Positions 54,165 to 63,570 of a stretch of DNA of 64,000 bases are shown here, piece after piece. Every line of letters begins with the position of its first letter. Within the stretch, counting starts at the first letter, position 1. The position numbers and the translations under genes are program-made. This DNA is from an uncultured Oscillospiraceae bacterium (lineage in GTDB: Bacteria > Bacillota > Clostridia > Oscillospirales > Oscillospiraceae). The DNA is taken from NCBI GenBank assembly GCA_934591815.1, contig CAKTPV010000002.1:124001-188000 (forward strand). The letters are read 5' to 3'. Under the pieces are notes generated by a model that was given only the letters and a program-made list of their open reading frames with translations, had not been told where the DNA came from and did not search any database.

Positions 54165-55973
54165 ATGGAGATACGATTTACAAACGGCAGCTATACGGAC
54201 AGTGAGGGGCGGGTCATGCTGGATCCCACCGTTTACAAGGACTGGCAGATCGGCGCGGCGGCGGAGAGAAAGCTGCCGCCGGTGGAGGCTTTTCGCCAAA
54301 AGCTGGGTCTGCTGCCGGAGGAACTGATCCCCTACGGCAAAACGCCGAAGCTGGACTTTATCCGCATCATGGAGCGGCTGCAAAACCGTCCGGACGGCAA
54401 GTATATCGAGGTCACCGCCATCACCCCCACGCCGCTGGGCGAGGGAAAATCCACCACGTCGCTGGGGCTCATCGAGGGACTGGGACGGCTGGGAAAAAAC
54501 GTGGGCGGCTGCCTGCGTCAGCCCTCCGGCGGGCCGACCATGAACGTAAAGGGCACCGCTGCCGGCGGCGGCAACGCCCTGCTCATCCCCATGACCGAGT
54601 TTTCTCTCGGCCTTACCGGGGACATCAATGACATCATGAATGCCCACAATCTGGCCATGACGGCGCTGAATGCCCGGATGCAGCACGAGCGCAACTACGA
54701 CGATGCACAGCTGGCCCAGCGGGGACTGCGTCGTCTGGACATCGACCCGGCGCGGGTACAGTGGAGCTTCGTGCTGGATTTCTGCTGTCAGGCGCTGCGG
54801 AAAATGCATATCGGCGGCGATGGGAAAATGGACGGCTACCCCATGGACACCTGTGCCAATATCGCCGTCAGTTCCGAGCTGATGGCCATCCTGTCCGTGG
54901 CGCGGGATCTGCCGGATCTGCGCCGCCGCATCGGGGATATCGTGCTGGCCTACAACAGACAGGGCTGCCCCGTCACCACGGAGGATCTGGAGGTGGCGGG
55001 CGCTATGACGGCGTGGATGCGCAATACCATCAATCCCACCCTGTGCTATACGGTGGAACATCAGCCGGTATTGGTTCACGCGGGGCCGTTTGCCAACATC
55101 GCCATCGGTCAGTCGTCGGTGATCGGCGACCGACTGGGCGTCAAGCTGTTTGACTACCATGTGACCGAGTCCGGCTTCGCCGCCGACATCGGTTTTGAGA
55201 AATTCTGGAACGTGAAGTGCCGCCTCTCCGGCCTGAAGCCGGACGTGTCGGTGCTGGTGGCCACCGTCCGCGCCCTGAAGATGCACGGCGGCGGCCCAGA
55301 GGTCATCCCCGGCCGTCCCCTGCCAGATGCCTACACCCGGGAGGATCTGTCCCTGCTGGATCGGGGGTGTATCAACCTGCTGCACCATGTAGAGACGATC
55401 CGCCGCTCCGGCGTCACGCCGGTGGTGTGCCTGAACCGGTTCTACACCGATACGGAGGCGGAGCTGGCGCTGGTGCGCCGCATCTGCGAGGCTCACGGTG
55501 TGCGCTGCGCCGTGTCCGACCATTGGCGCTATGGCGGCGCCGGTGCGGAGGAGCTTGCCCGCGCAGTGCTGGACGCCTGCGAGGAGCCGTCGGACTTCCG
55601 GCTGCTGTACCCGGACGAGATGCCCCTGCGGCAGCGGGTGGAGCGCATCGCCCGGGAGGTCTACGGCGCCGACGGCGTGGATTGGTCGCCGCTGGCGGCG
55701 GAGAAGGCTGCCCGGTTTGAAAGTGACCCCCAATACGCCGGGTACTGCACCATGATGGTCAAGACCCATCTGTCTTTGTCCCACGACCCCACCCTGAAGG
55801 GCGTACCAACAGGCTGGCGACTGCCGGTGCGGGACGTGCTGGAGTACAGCGGCGCACGTTTTTTGTGTCCGGTAGCCGGCGGCATCTCCATGATGCCCGG
55901 CACCGGCTCCGACCCCGCCTATCGCCGGGTGGATGTCGACACGTCCACCGGTGAGGTCACGGGTCTGTTTTGA
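54165..55973 (+). CDS. fhs: Formate-tetrahydrofolate ligase
   Basis: Fhs makes 10-formyl-THF from formate, THF and ATP. The 602 residues include the ATP-binding loop [34 protein letters not shown] and the LTGDIHDI-like [19 protein letters not shown] segment. It is somewhat longer than the usual ~556 residues. The ATG follows GGGGAGG by 7 nt. It starts a one-carbon operon with FchA and FolD, divergent from the folate uptake genes. Confidence 0.96.
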   Translation: MEIRFTNGSYTDSEGRVMLDPTVYKDWQIGAAAERKLPPVEAFRQKLGLLPEELIPYGKTPKLDFIRIMERLQNRPDGKYIEVTAITPTPLGEGKSTTSLGLIEGLGRLGKNVGGCLRQPSGGPTMNVKGTAAGGGNALLIPMTEFSLGLTGDINDIMNAHNLAMTALNARMQHERNYDDAQLAQRGLRRLDIDPARVQWSFVLDFCCQALRKMHIGGDGKMDGYPMDTCANIAVSSELMAILSVARDLPDLRRRIGDIVLAYNRQGCPVTTEDLEVAGAMTAWMRNTINPTLCYTVEHQPVLVHAGPFANIAIGQSSVIGDRLGVKLFDYHVTESGFAADIGFEKFWNVKCRLSGLKPDVSVLVATVRALKMHGGGPEVIPGRPLPDAYTREDLSLLDRGCINLLHHVETIRRSGVTPVVCLNRFYTDTEAELALVRRICEAHGVRCAVSDHWRYGGAGAEELARAVLDACEEPSDFRLLYPDEMPLRQRVERIAREVYGADGVDWSPLAAEKAARFESDPQYAGYCTMMVKTHLSLSHDPTLKGVPTGWRLPVRDVLEYSGARFLCPVAGGISMMPGTGSDPAYRRVDVDTSTGEVTGLF

Positions 55974-55986
55974 GGAAGGAGCGCGT

Positions 55987-56598
55987 ATGGACGATACATT
56001 GCGGAGCTGCCGGGAATTTACGGAGGTGCTGGCCTCCGATGCGCCCACACCGGGGGGCGGCGGCGCGGCGGCGCTGACTGCCGCCATCGGTACGGCGCTT
56101 GGCGGTATGGTGGCGGCGCTGACCGTTGGAAAGCCGCGCTACGCGGCGGTGGAGACGGAGCTGCGATCTATCATGGCGGACTGCGACGTCCTGCGGCAGC
56201 AGCTTTTGGCGCAGGTGCAGGCCGACGCGGAGGGCTTCCTCCCGCTGGCGGCGGTGTACGCCCTGCCCAAGGACGAGCCTACCCGGCAGGCAAAGCTGGC
56301 GGCAGCATCTGCGGACGCCTGCAAAACGCCGCTTCAGATCATGGAGCTGTGCTGCCGGGCGCTGGACGCCATGGCGGTGCTGGCGGAGAAAGGCTCCCGT
56401 CTGGCGGTGTCCGACGCCGGATGCGGCGCGGCCATTCTGGGCGGCGCTCTGCGTGCGGCGTCCCTGAACGTACTGGTGAACACAAGAGCCATGGGCGCGG
56501 CGGGCGCACCGCTGAATGAACGGTGCCTTGCGCTGCTGGCGCAGGGCGAAGCGGCGGCTGACGCCGTATTTGCGCAGGTAAAGCACGACCTGCTGTAA
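55987..56598 (+). CDS. fchA: Methenyl-THF cyclohydrolase/formimino-THF cyclodeaminase-like protein
   Basis: FchA-type proteins hydrolyse 5,10-methenyl-THF to 10-formyl-THF (or deaminate 5-formimino-THF). The 203-residue helical protein has the family start SDAPTPGGGGAAALTAAIG, DAEGFLPLAAVYALPKDE and LNVLVNTRAMG. Its place between fhs and a FolD that lacks key cyclohydrolase residues argues that it supplies the cyclohydrolase step in this organism. Confidence 0.9.
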   Translation: MDDTLRSCREFTEVLASDAPTPGGGGAAALTAAIGTALGGMVAALTVGKPRYAAVETELRSIMADCDVLRQQLLAQVQADAEGFLPLAAVYALPKDEPTRQAKLAAASADACKTPLQIMELCCRALDAMAVLAEKGSRLAVSDAGCGAAILGGALRAASLNVLVNTRAMGAAGAPLNERCLALLAQGEAAADAVFAQVKHDLL

Positions 56599-56611
56599 GG
56601 AGGGACGGCGT

Positions 56612-57484
56612 ATGGCAAAACTGCTGACAGGCCGGGAGGCGGCGTCGGCGCTGATCGCGGCGCTACATCGACGCACGGCAGCGCTGGCCGAAGGGGGCGT
56701 CACGCCCAAGCTGGCCATTCTGCGCTGCGGGGAAAATGAATCAGACGGCGCGTATCTGCGCAGCGCGCAGCAGCGCGCCGCACTGTGCGGCGTGGTCGTG
56801 GAGGTCACCTCTCTGCCGGAGACGGTGTCACGGGAGATGCTTCTGTCCGCTATCGACAGTATAAACTGCGACGCGTCCGTCCACGGCTGTTTGCTGCTGC
56901 GTCCGCTGCCGGCGCATCTCCGGAACGTGGAGGATGCCATCTGCAACCGGCTCCTGCCGGAAAAGGATGTGGACGGCATGACGGATGTCTCCGCCGCCGG
57001 TGTGTATCTGGGCCGCCCGCAGGGCTTTGCCCCCTGCACGGCGGAGGCGGTGACCGTCCTGCTGGATCACTACGGCATCGACTGCGCCGGGAAGCGGGCG
57101 GTGGTCATCGGACGCTCCCCGGTGGTGGGTCGCCCCGCCGCCATGCTGTTGCTGGCCCGGAACGCAACGGTGACGGTGTGCCATACCAAGACGCGGGAGC
57201 TGTCCACCGTCACCCGCGAGGCGGATATCATCGTCTCTGCGGCGGGGGCGGCGGGATGCCTGACGGCGGCCCATGTCCGGCCCGGTCAGACGATCATTGA
57301 CGTGTCCGCCAACTGGGACGCGGCAAAAAACACCATCGTAGGCGATGCGGACTTTGACGCGGCAGCGTCCATCGTGGACGCCATCACCCCCGTACCGGGC
57401 GGTGTGGGCGCGGTGACCTCCACGGTACTGATGCGCCATGTGGTGCAGGCGGCGGAGCGCACCTTGGAGGGAGGAAACCTGTGA
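56612..57484 (+). CDS. folD: Methylene-THF dehydrogenase (FolD without cyclohydrolase residues)
   Basis: FolD normally has dehydrogenase and cyclohydrolase activity. The 290-residue protein keeps the fold: KDVDGMTDV, VVIGRSPVVGRPAAMLL (NAD(P) site) and ITPVPGGVGAVTSTVLM. By alignment with E. coli FolD the conserved Tyr is Tyr48, but Lys54 is replaced by Ala52 and Gln98 by Leu96; both residues are required for cyclohydrolase chemistry in the family. I therefore infer a dehydrogenase-only enzyme working with the adjacent FchA. Its stop overlaps the next start (GTGA). Confidence 0.92.
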   Translation: MAKLLTGREAASALIAALHRRTAALAEGGVTPKLAILRCGENESDGAYLRSAQQRAALCGVVVEVTSLPETVSREMLLSAIDSINCDASVHGCLLLRPLPAHLRNVEDAICNRLLPEKDVDGMTDVSAAGVYLGRPQGFAPCTAEAVTVLLDHYGIDCAGKRAVVIGRSPVVGRPAAMLLLARNATVTVCHTKTRELSTVTREADIIVSAAGAAGCLTAAHVRPGQTIIDVSANWDAAKNTIVGDADFDAAASIVDAITPVPGGVGAVTSTVLMRHVVQAAERTLEGGNL

Positions 57485-58218
57485 ATCTGTTTTTGACATT
57501 GGCATATCTGTTTTTCATCGGCTCTGTATTGGGCTGGGTGCTGGAGCTTTTCTACCGGCGCTTTATCTCCGGTGCCAATCCGGAGCGCAAGTGGATCAAC
57601 CCCGGCTTCTGCGTAGGACCGTATGTACCGCTGTACGGCTTCGGCCTGTGCATTCTGTTTGTGCTGGCGGCCATCGGCGACGCCCACGGTGTCCACACCG
57701 CAGGTGACAAGCTGCTGCTGTTTCTGGGCATGGCGGTGAGCATGACCGCCATCGAGTATATCGCCGGTATCATGTCGCTGAAGATCGTGCACGTCCGGCT
57801 GTGGGATTACAGCAACCAGTGGGGCAACATTCAGGGTCTGATCTGTCCCCAGTTCTCCCTGATCTGGGCGGCGGCCAGCGCGGGCTACTACTTTCTGGTA
57901 CACCCCCACATTCTCGACGCCCTGCAATGGCTGTCGGAGAATCTGGCATTTTCCTTTGTGATCGGCTACTTCTTCGGCGTGTTCACCATCGACGTGGTGT
58001 ACTCCGCCCATCTGGTGACCCGCATCCGCCAGTTTGCCAAGGAGAACGAGGTGGACATCAAGCTCGAGCAGCTCAAGGCCCATATACGCCGCCGTCAGGA
58101 CGAGCGGCGCGAGAAGGTCAACTTCCTCTTCGCCTTCCGCTCCAGCCATTCGCTGGCAGAGCATCTGCGTGAGGCGCAGGAGGCGTGGGAGGAGCGGCGC
58201 AAGGCGGAGAAGAAGTGA
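57481..58218 (+). CDS. Membrane protein of the PF06541 (putative ABC transporter permease) family
   Basis: The 245-residue protein has about five to six membrane helices, the family's start LFFIGSVLGWVLELFYRRF followed by NPGFCVGPYVPLYGFG, an LWDYSNQWGNIQGLICPQFS motif, and a basic coiled-coil-like C-terminal tail (QLKAHIRRRQDERREK). Despite the family name no transport function is proven. It begins at a GTG overlapping the folD stop and so is translated with the one-carbon operon. Confidence 0.82.
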   Translation: MNLFLTLAYLFFIGSVLGWVLELFYRRFISGANPERKWINPGFCVGPYVPLYGFGLCILFVLAAIGDAHGVHTAGDKLLLFLGMAVSMTAIEYIAGIMSLKIVHVRLWDYSNQWGNIQGLICPQFSLIWAAASAGYYFLVHPHILDALQWLSENLAFSFVIGYFFGVFTIDVVYSAHLVTRIRQFAKENEVDIKLEQLKAHIRRRQDERREKVNFLFAFRSSHSLAEHLREAQEAWEERRKAEKK

Positions 58219-58276
58219 CCACCGCCCCGCAGCCACTGCAAAAACCGCAAAAGCATTTGTATAGGAGGACTGTAAA

Positions 58277-58567
58277 GTGAGAGACATTCACAGCAAAAAG
58301 CCGGAGGAGTGCCAGTATTCCTTCACCCAGCACAAGACCTGCGAGTTCTTCCCTTGCCATAAGACAGAGCATCCGGAGGATTTCAACTGCCTGTTCTGCT
58401 ACTGCCCGCTGTATACGCTGGGCAGTCACTGCGGCGGGAACTTCGTCTATCTGGACAGCGGTGTGAAGGACTGCTCCAACTGCCTGGTTCCCCACGGGCG
58501 GGGCAGCTACAGCTACGTGTTGAAGAAATTTCCGGAGCTGATGGAGCTGGCCAAGAAAAATCGTTGA
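58277..58567 (+). CDS. Cysteine-rich small domain protein
   Basis: The 96-residue protein has ten cysteines: EECQYSFTQHKTCEFFPCH, DFNCLFCYCPLY, GSHCGGNF and DCSNCLVPH. This matches the cysteine-rich small domain family (PF04071), which often occurs near cobalamin-related genes and probably binds zinc or an iron-sulfur cluster. GTG start 9 nt after AGGAGG. No reaction is known. Confidence 0.85.
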   Translation: MRDIHSKKPEECQYSFTQHKTCEFFPCHKTEHPEDFNCLFCYCPLYTLGSHCGGNFVYLDSGVKDCSNCLVPHGRGSYSYVLKKFPELMELAKKNR

Positions 58568-58580
58568 AGCGGCGCAGCAT

Positions 58581-58615
58581 AAACAAAACCGGCGGGAATC
58601 CCGCCGGTTTTGTTT
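58581..58615. terminator. Bidirectional terminator between convergent genes
   Basis: AAACAAAACCGGCGGG and CCCGCCGGTTTTGTTT form a 16-bp stem with a 3-nt loop. The T run on the minus strand ends spoIIP. Confidence 0.93.
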
Positions 58616-59738
58616 ATATGCCGGTGACCACCTGCGCAAAGCCGGCGGCAAACAGCCTGGCCGCGCGAAGCGCCTCGTCCAGCGAATTACCGGCGGTACC
58701 TACCTCCACCAGCATACTGCCGGTGGTCAGGTGTTGGTTATAATTGGAGTTGCGCAGCGTCATGGGGCGCATCAGGGTGGGAGACAGCTCCGTCAACCGC
58801 TGCTGGATGGCCGCCGCCAGCTTGACGTTTTCCAGCCAATGGCCGTTGTTGCTGCCCATGACAAAGCTGATCTGGGCGCAGTGGGGGTCCTCCCGGGTGA
58901 TGACCTTATATTGGTGCCCCGCCTTGTCCTCAATGGCGTCCCGGTGGATGTCCAGTACGAAGGACAGCGTGGGGTACTTGTCCAGATACCCCCGGATGGC
59001 GTCCGCCGCCCGTTCGTACGCACCGTCGTAGGCGGGATCGTCGTACAGCGCCCGGTCGTGGAGCACGGAGATGCCGAAGGACGACAGGGCGGCGGCGATC
59101 TCGTCGCCCACCCGGATCATGTTGACGGAGGTGTCCGCCGTGCGGCAGGTGCCGGTGGGGACATATTCCTGCCCCTTGGGCATGGTGTACGCCTCGCTGC
59201 CGTGGGTGTGGACGATCAGCACCTGCGGCGCGTCCTCCGACAGCTTGGCGGCGAAGGTGCCGTCAAACCACCCCGGCTCCAGTGCCTTGGTCGAGTTATT
59301 TTTGATGAACACATCGCCTATCTGCACGAAGCCGGAGGGTGACGCGGGCGCGATGGTCTGGGACGCGGCGCCGTTGTCCTCGTGGTGGTCGGACGGCTCC
59401 GCCTCCGGCTGCGGCACGGGCGTGGGCGCGACGGCGGTAGGTGCGGCGGGCGTTTTCTCCGTCACTGTTTCGCCTTGCGGCAAAGCGGCTACATCCGCCC
59501 ATGCGGACAGCAGCAGCGGGGACTCCCGCAGCGCCAGCAGTGCAGGCAGTGCCAGCGTATCCGCCGCCGTCATATCCCCCAACTCCCAGCGCAGCAGCAT
59601 CTCCGGCAGGCGAACGGAGTCCCGGACGGCAGCTGCCGCATCCCGGAGACTGTCGCTGCCCATTGCGGCGGCGGTGACCCAGAGCGTGGCGGCGGCCAGC
59701 ACCATGGCGGCCAGACGGTGGAAACGGTCTTTCTTCAC
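58614..59738 (-). CDS. spoIIP: Stage II sporulation protein P
   Basis: SpoIIP is a membrane-anchored peptidoglycan amidase/endopeptidase that thins the septum so that the mother cell can engulf the forespore. The 374 residues have one N-terminal membrane helix (LAAMVLAAATLWVTAAAM), a Pro/Ala/Glu-rich linker, and the catalytic domain with VLIVHTHGSEAY, LDIHRDAIED and MLVEVGTAGNSLDEAL holding zinc ligands. The GTG at 59738 is 6 nt after AGGAGG; the ATG two codons upstream is too close. Its presence indicates an endospore former. Confidence 0.94.
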   Translation of the reverse strand: MKKDRFHRLAAMVLAAATLWVTAAAMGSDSLRDAAAAVRDSVRLPEMLLRWELGDMTAADTLALPALLALRESPLLLSAWADVAALPQGETVTEKTPAAPTAVAPTPVPQPEAEPSDHHEDNGAASQTIAPASPSGFVQIGDVFIKNNSTKALEPGWFDGTFAAKLSEDAPQVLIVHTHGSEAYTMPKGQEYVPTGTCRTADTSVNMIRVGDEIAAALSSFGISVLHDRALYDDPAYDGAYERAADAIRGYLDKYPTLSFVLDIHRDAIEDKAGHQYKVITREDPHCAQISFVMGSNNGHWLENVKLAAAIQQRLTELSPTLMRPMTLRNSNYNQHLTTGSMLVEVGTAGNSLDEALRAARLFAAGFAQVVTGI

Positions 59739-59855
59739 AGGCATCCCTCCTCGCTGTACAGACAAGCCTATGCAGCGGCTGCGGTACGTATGCAGAACCG
59801 ATGGGAAAAATTGTCATTCCCGTCAAAATGTCAACGTTACTATGCAGCCCGCATA

Positions 59856-59883
59856 TTGTATTTTCACAAAATCGTGCTACAAT
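59856..59883 (+). promoter_or_regulatory. Promoter of the large secreted repeat protein
   Basis: TTGTAT (59856-59861), a 16-nt spacer and TACAAT (59878-59883), 49 bp before the TTG start. Confidence 0.65.
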
Positions 59884-59932
59884 AGATCCACAAGTTCGTT
59901 TTATACGACAACACAGAAAGGGGACGATACGA

Positions 59933-62900
59933 TTGAGAAAAAGACTCCTATCCATCCTGCTGGCGGCTGTCATGCTGCTCAGCGCCCTGCCGTTAGGCTT
60001 GGTGGATACAGCGGAGGCCGCTGCGGTGTCCAGCGGCCAGTGCGGCGACGACATCCGGTGGACGCTGGATGCCAGCGGCACCCTGACCATCAGCGGCACC
60101 GGCGCGATGTACGACTACACGTCCACATGGAAGGACGGCGAAGGGGAAACGATCGACATGCCGTGGTTCGGCCTGCGTGAGCAGATCCGGCGGGTCGTCG
60201 TGGACAAGGGTGTTACGTCGATCGGCACCTGTTCCTTCGCCGGTTTGTACAACCTGACCTCCGTCTCCCTGCCTGCGGGTCTGGAGGGGCTGGGTGCAGG
60301 TGTGTTCCGCAACTGTGAAAAGCTGACCAGCGTCGCCATTCCCGACGGCGTCCGCTATGCCAGCGGCGACCTGTTTTGTGGATGCCGCTCCCTGAAGACC
60401 GTCTCCCTGCCCGACTCCCTGCGAAGTCTGGGCGGCTGCACATTCTTTGGGTGTACCTCCCTTACCAAGATCACGCTGCCCCGCGGGCTGAATAAGGTCA
60501 CCTGGCGCATGTTCTACGGCTGCACGGCCCTGACCACCGTTGCCCTGCCCGGCGGCATTCAGGAGATTGCCGAGGGCGCCTTCAATGGCTGTACGGCGCT
60601 GTCTACCGTGCATTTCGGCGGCAGTCAGGCCGGCTGGCGGGCCGTGACCGTCCGCCCCGATAACGACGCGCTGAAGCGGGCCAAGGTGGACTATGCGACC
60701 ACCACCATGCTGCCGGCCCCCAAGCTCACCGGCAGCGTAAGCCGCTACGGGGAGCTTACCCTGAACTGGACCGCCGTCAAGGGCGCGGACAGCTACCAGA
60801 TCTTTCGCGCTGAGAAATATGAAAACATATGGTCTTACAGCTCACACAGCTGGGTAGACGGCAGTCAAACCTCTTTCAGCATCTCTTGGCAGGAGGCGGG
60901 CGAAACCTACGTCTATAAGGTCCGCGCCGTGGACAAGGACGGCGTGGCCGGTATCTGCAGCAACGAGTATACCTTTACCTACAATCCCACAGGTCCCGGC
61001 GCCACAAGCTCCGGCAGCGGCCAGTGCGGTGCCAGCGCCAAGTGGACGCTGGATACCGACGGCACGCTGACCATCAGCGGCACCGGCGCGATGTACGACT
61101 ACGATTTCATAGGCGAGCGTAATCCCGCACCGTGGTGTGCCAACGGCCTGAACAACCGCGTGCGCACCGTGGTGGTGAAGAAGGGCATCACGGAGCTGGG
61201 CTACAATGCCTTTACCGAGTGCGGCGAGCTGAAGAAGGTAACGCTGCCCAGCGGGCTGAAGCGCATCGGCTCCTGCGCTTTTATCGACTGCTTTTCCCTG
61301 CCTGAGCTGACGATTCCCGCCACCGTGACCACCATTGAATCCAACGCCTTTACCAACTGCAACAGCATCAAAACACTGACGCTGCCCGGCGGTCTGAAGG
61401 AGATCGGCGACGCCGCCTGCAGCCAGATGGGGAGTCTGTCCAGTGTGACTCTGGGCAAGGGCATCACCCGCCTCAGCCCGTATATGTTCAATATGTGCTA
61501 CGCGCTGACCTCCGTTACCGTCCCGGAGGGTGTGACGGATATTGGTTCCTGTGCATTCCGCTACTGCGAAAGCCTGCAAACGCTGCGTCTGCCCGCCAGC
61601 CTGAAAACGGTGGGTGAGGCCGCCTCCTCCGGCACAAGCATTGCGGATGTCTACTTTGCCGGTACCGCCGCCCAGTGGAATGCACTCCGTATGGATCCCG
61701 GCAACAACCATATCCGCTGCGCCAAGGTACATTACCGCAACGCGGCTACGGTTCCTGCCGCACCCAAGATCAAGCTGACGACCAGCGGTAATCAGTTCCA
61801 GCTCTCTTGGAACGCCGTTCCCGGCGCTGTGTCCTATCAGGTCTACCGCATCGTGGATTTCACCGTTGAGGACTACACGCTGCTTGGCACGACAAAGAGC
61901 ACAACCTATACCGACAAGACCGCCGAGGCCGGTACAACGTATACGTTTGCCGTCAAGGCTGTGAATGCCAACGGCGAGAGCATGACGAGCTCCTCGTGCG
62001 CCGGCAAGCTTGCTGCCGCACCCGACAATGTAACGCTGACCGGCGCCAAGGCTGTCAGTGACGGCATTCAGGTGACATGGCAGGCGGCCAACGGTGCAGA
62101 GCAGTACCGTGTGTACCGGAAGGACGCCGCCAATCCCAAGTGGAAGGGCATCGCGACCGTGACCGGCACCAGCTGGACGGATAAGACCGCGCAGGCGGGT
62201 GTGAAGTACACCTACACCGTCCGCGGCATCAGTGCCAACGGTACTCTCAGCCCCGGCTTTGATACCACCGGCGTCAGCGCCACCATCCCCGGAACGCCTA
62301 TGCCCACCACGCCCGCCAACGTGACTCTTGGCAGCGCCAAGGTCAGCGGCAGCACCATCGTGGTGACGTGGCAGGCAGCCAACGGCGCAGCGCAGTACCG
62401 CGTGTACCGGAAGGACGCTGCCAATCCCAAGTGGAAGGGCATTGCGAACGTGACCGGCACCAGCTGGACGGATAAGACCGCGCAGGCGGGTGTGAAGTAC
62501 ACCTATACCGTCCGCGGCATCAGTGCCAACGGCACCCTCAGCCCCGGCTTTGACACCACCGGCGTCAGCGCCACCGTTCCCGGAACGCCTACGCCCACCA
62601 CACCCGCTAACGTGACCCTTGGCAGCGCCAAGGTCAGCGGCAGCACCATCGTGGTGACGTGGCAGGCAGCCAACGGCGCAGCGCAGTACCGCGTGTACCG
62701 GAAGGACGCCGCCAATCCCAAGTGGAAGGGCATTGCCAATGTGACCGGCACCAGCTGGACGGATAAGACCGCTGTGGCAGGTGTGAAGTACACCTATACC
62801 GTTCGCGGCATCAGTGCCAACGGCACTCTCAGCCCCGGCTTCGACACCACCGGCGTCAGCGCCACCGTTCCCGGAACGCCTACGCCTGCGCCCACCACCC

Positions 62901-63466
62901 CGGCAGAGGTAACGCTGATCGGCGCTGTGGCCGGCAGCGACGGCATCACCGTGAAGTGGAAGGCGGCGGCAGGTGCGAAGGAGTACCGCGTGTACCGCAA
63001 GGGCCCCGGCGAGACGAAGTGGAAGGGCCTCGTCAACGTGACCGGCATCAGCTGGACGGATAGAGGCGTCAAGGCCGGTGCGAAGTACACCTACACGGTG
63101 CGCGGCATCGGTGCTGACGGCAAGACCCTCAGCCCCACCTACAACAACCTCGGCGTCAGCACGACGGCGACTGTAACGCCTGTGCCCATCACCCCGGCGA
63201 ATGTGACGCTGATCGGCGCCACGGCCGGCAGCAGCGGCATTCAGGTGACGTGGAAGACGGCGGCAGGTGCGGAAAAGTACCGCGTGTACCGCATTGGCCC
63301 CGGCGATGCGAAGTGGGTCGGTCTCGTCAACGTGACCGGCACCGGCTGGACGGATACGAATGTGACCAAGGGTGTGAAGTACACCTACACCGTCCGCGGC
63401 ATCTCCGTTGACGGCAAGCTCAGCCCCGGCTTCGACAAGACCGGCGTCAGCGCCGTCGCCAAGTAA
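59933..63466 (+). CDS. Large secreted protein with BspA-type leucine-rich repeats and fibronectin III-like repeats
   Basis: The 1177-residue exported protein has a signal peptide (LLSILLAAVMLLSALPLG...TAEAAA). Two BspA-like (LRR_5) blocks follow, each introduced by a SGQCG..W.LD..GTLTISGTGAMYDY motif, at about residues 35-245 and 360-600. Fibronectin III-like modules lie between them and fill the C-terminal half. At least five consecutive C-terminal modules share YRVYRK and KYTYTVRGI motifs, and some are almost identical. There is no LPXTG or SLH anchor. The TTG start is placed by AAAGGGG 9 nt upstream and by the signal peptide. Adhesion or host/matrix binding is a plausible role. Confidence 0.85.
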   Translation: MRKRLLSILLAAVMLLSALPLGLVDTAEAAAVSSGQCGDDIRWTLDASGTLTISGTGAMYDYTSTWKDGEGETIDMPWFGLREQIRRVVVDKGVTSIGTCSFAGLYNLTSVSLPAGLEGLGAGVFRNCEKLTSVAIPDGVRYASGDLFCGCRSLKTVSLPDSLRSLGGCTFFGCTSLTKITLPRGLNKVTWRMFYGCTALTTVALPGGIQEIAEGAFNGCTALSTVHFGGSQAGWRAVTVRPDNDALKRAKVDYATTTMLPAPKLTGSVSRYGELTLNWTAVKGADSYQIFRAEKYENIWSYSSHSWVDGSQTSFSISWQEAGETYVYKVRAVDKDGVAGICSNEYTFTYNPTGPGATSSGSGQCGASAKWTLDTDGTLTISGTGAMYDYDFIGERNPAPWCANGLNNRVRTVVVKKGITELGYNAFTECGELKKVTLPSGLKRIGSCAFIDCFSLPELTIPATVTTIESNAFTNCNSIKTLTLPGGLKEIGDAACSQMGSLSSVTLGKGITRLSPYMFNMCYALTSVTVPEGVTDIGSCAFRYCESLQTLRLPASLKTVGEAASSGTSIADVYFAGTAAQWNALRMDPGNNHIRCAKVHYRNAATVPAAPKIKLTTSGNQFQLSWNAVPGAVSYQVYRIVDFTVEDYTLLGTTKSTTYTDKTAEAGTTYTFAVKAVNANGESMTSSSCAGKLAAAPDNVTLTGAKAVSDGIQVTWQAANGAEQYRVYRKDAANPKWKGIATVTGTSWTDKTAQAGVKYTYTVRGISANGTLSPGFDTTGVSATIPGTPMPTTPANVTLGSAKVSGSTIVVTWQAANGAAQYRVYRKDAANPKWKGIANVTGTSWTDKTAQAGVKYTYTVRGISANGTLSPGFDTTGVSATVPGTPTPTTPANVTLGSAKVSGSTIVVTWQAANGAAQYRVYRKDAANPKWKGIANVTGTSWTDKTAVAGVKYTYTVRGISANGTLSPGFDTTGVSATVPGTPTPAPTTPAEVTLIGAVAGSDGITVKWKAAAGAKEYRVYRKGPGETKWKGLVNVTGISWTDRGVKAGAKYTYTVRGIGADGKTLSPTYNNLGVSTTATVTPVPITPANVTLIGATAGSSGIQVTWKTAAGAEKYRVYRIGPGDAKWVGLVNVTGTGWTDTNVTKGVKYTYTVRGISVDGKLSPGFDKTGVSAVAK
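62020..63460 (+). repeat. Tandem 291-bp (97-residue) coding repeats
   Basis: Five fibronectin III-like units follow one another. Units starting near 62310 and 62600 are almost identical at the DNA level; the preceding unit and the last two diverge more. The period is 291 bp, then 297 bp where an extra Pro-Ala spacer is inserted. Confidence 0.9.
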
Positions 63467-63488
63467 GGGCAAAACAACCGAACAAAGC

Positions 63489-63530
63489 AAAAAAGGACAC
63501 GGAGCGCCTTGGCGCTCCGTGTCCTTTTTT
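63489..63530. terminator. Terminator after the repeat-protein gene
   Basis: AAAAAAGGACACGGAGCGCC and GGCGCTCCGTGTCCTTTTTT form a 20-bp stem with a 2-nt loop and T runs on both strands. Confidence 0.94.
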
Positions 63531-63570
63531 GCGTTTTCCTCAACCCTCCGCGCCGCAGCGACGGCTGCCG

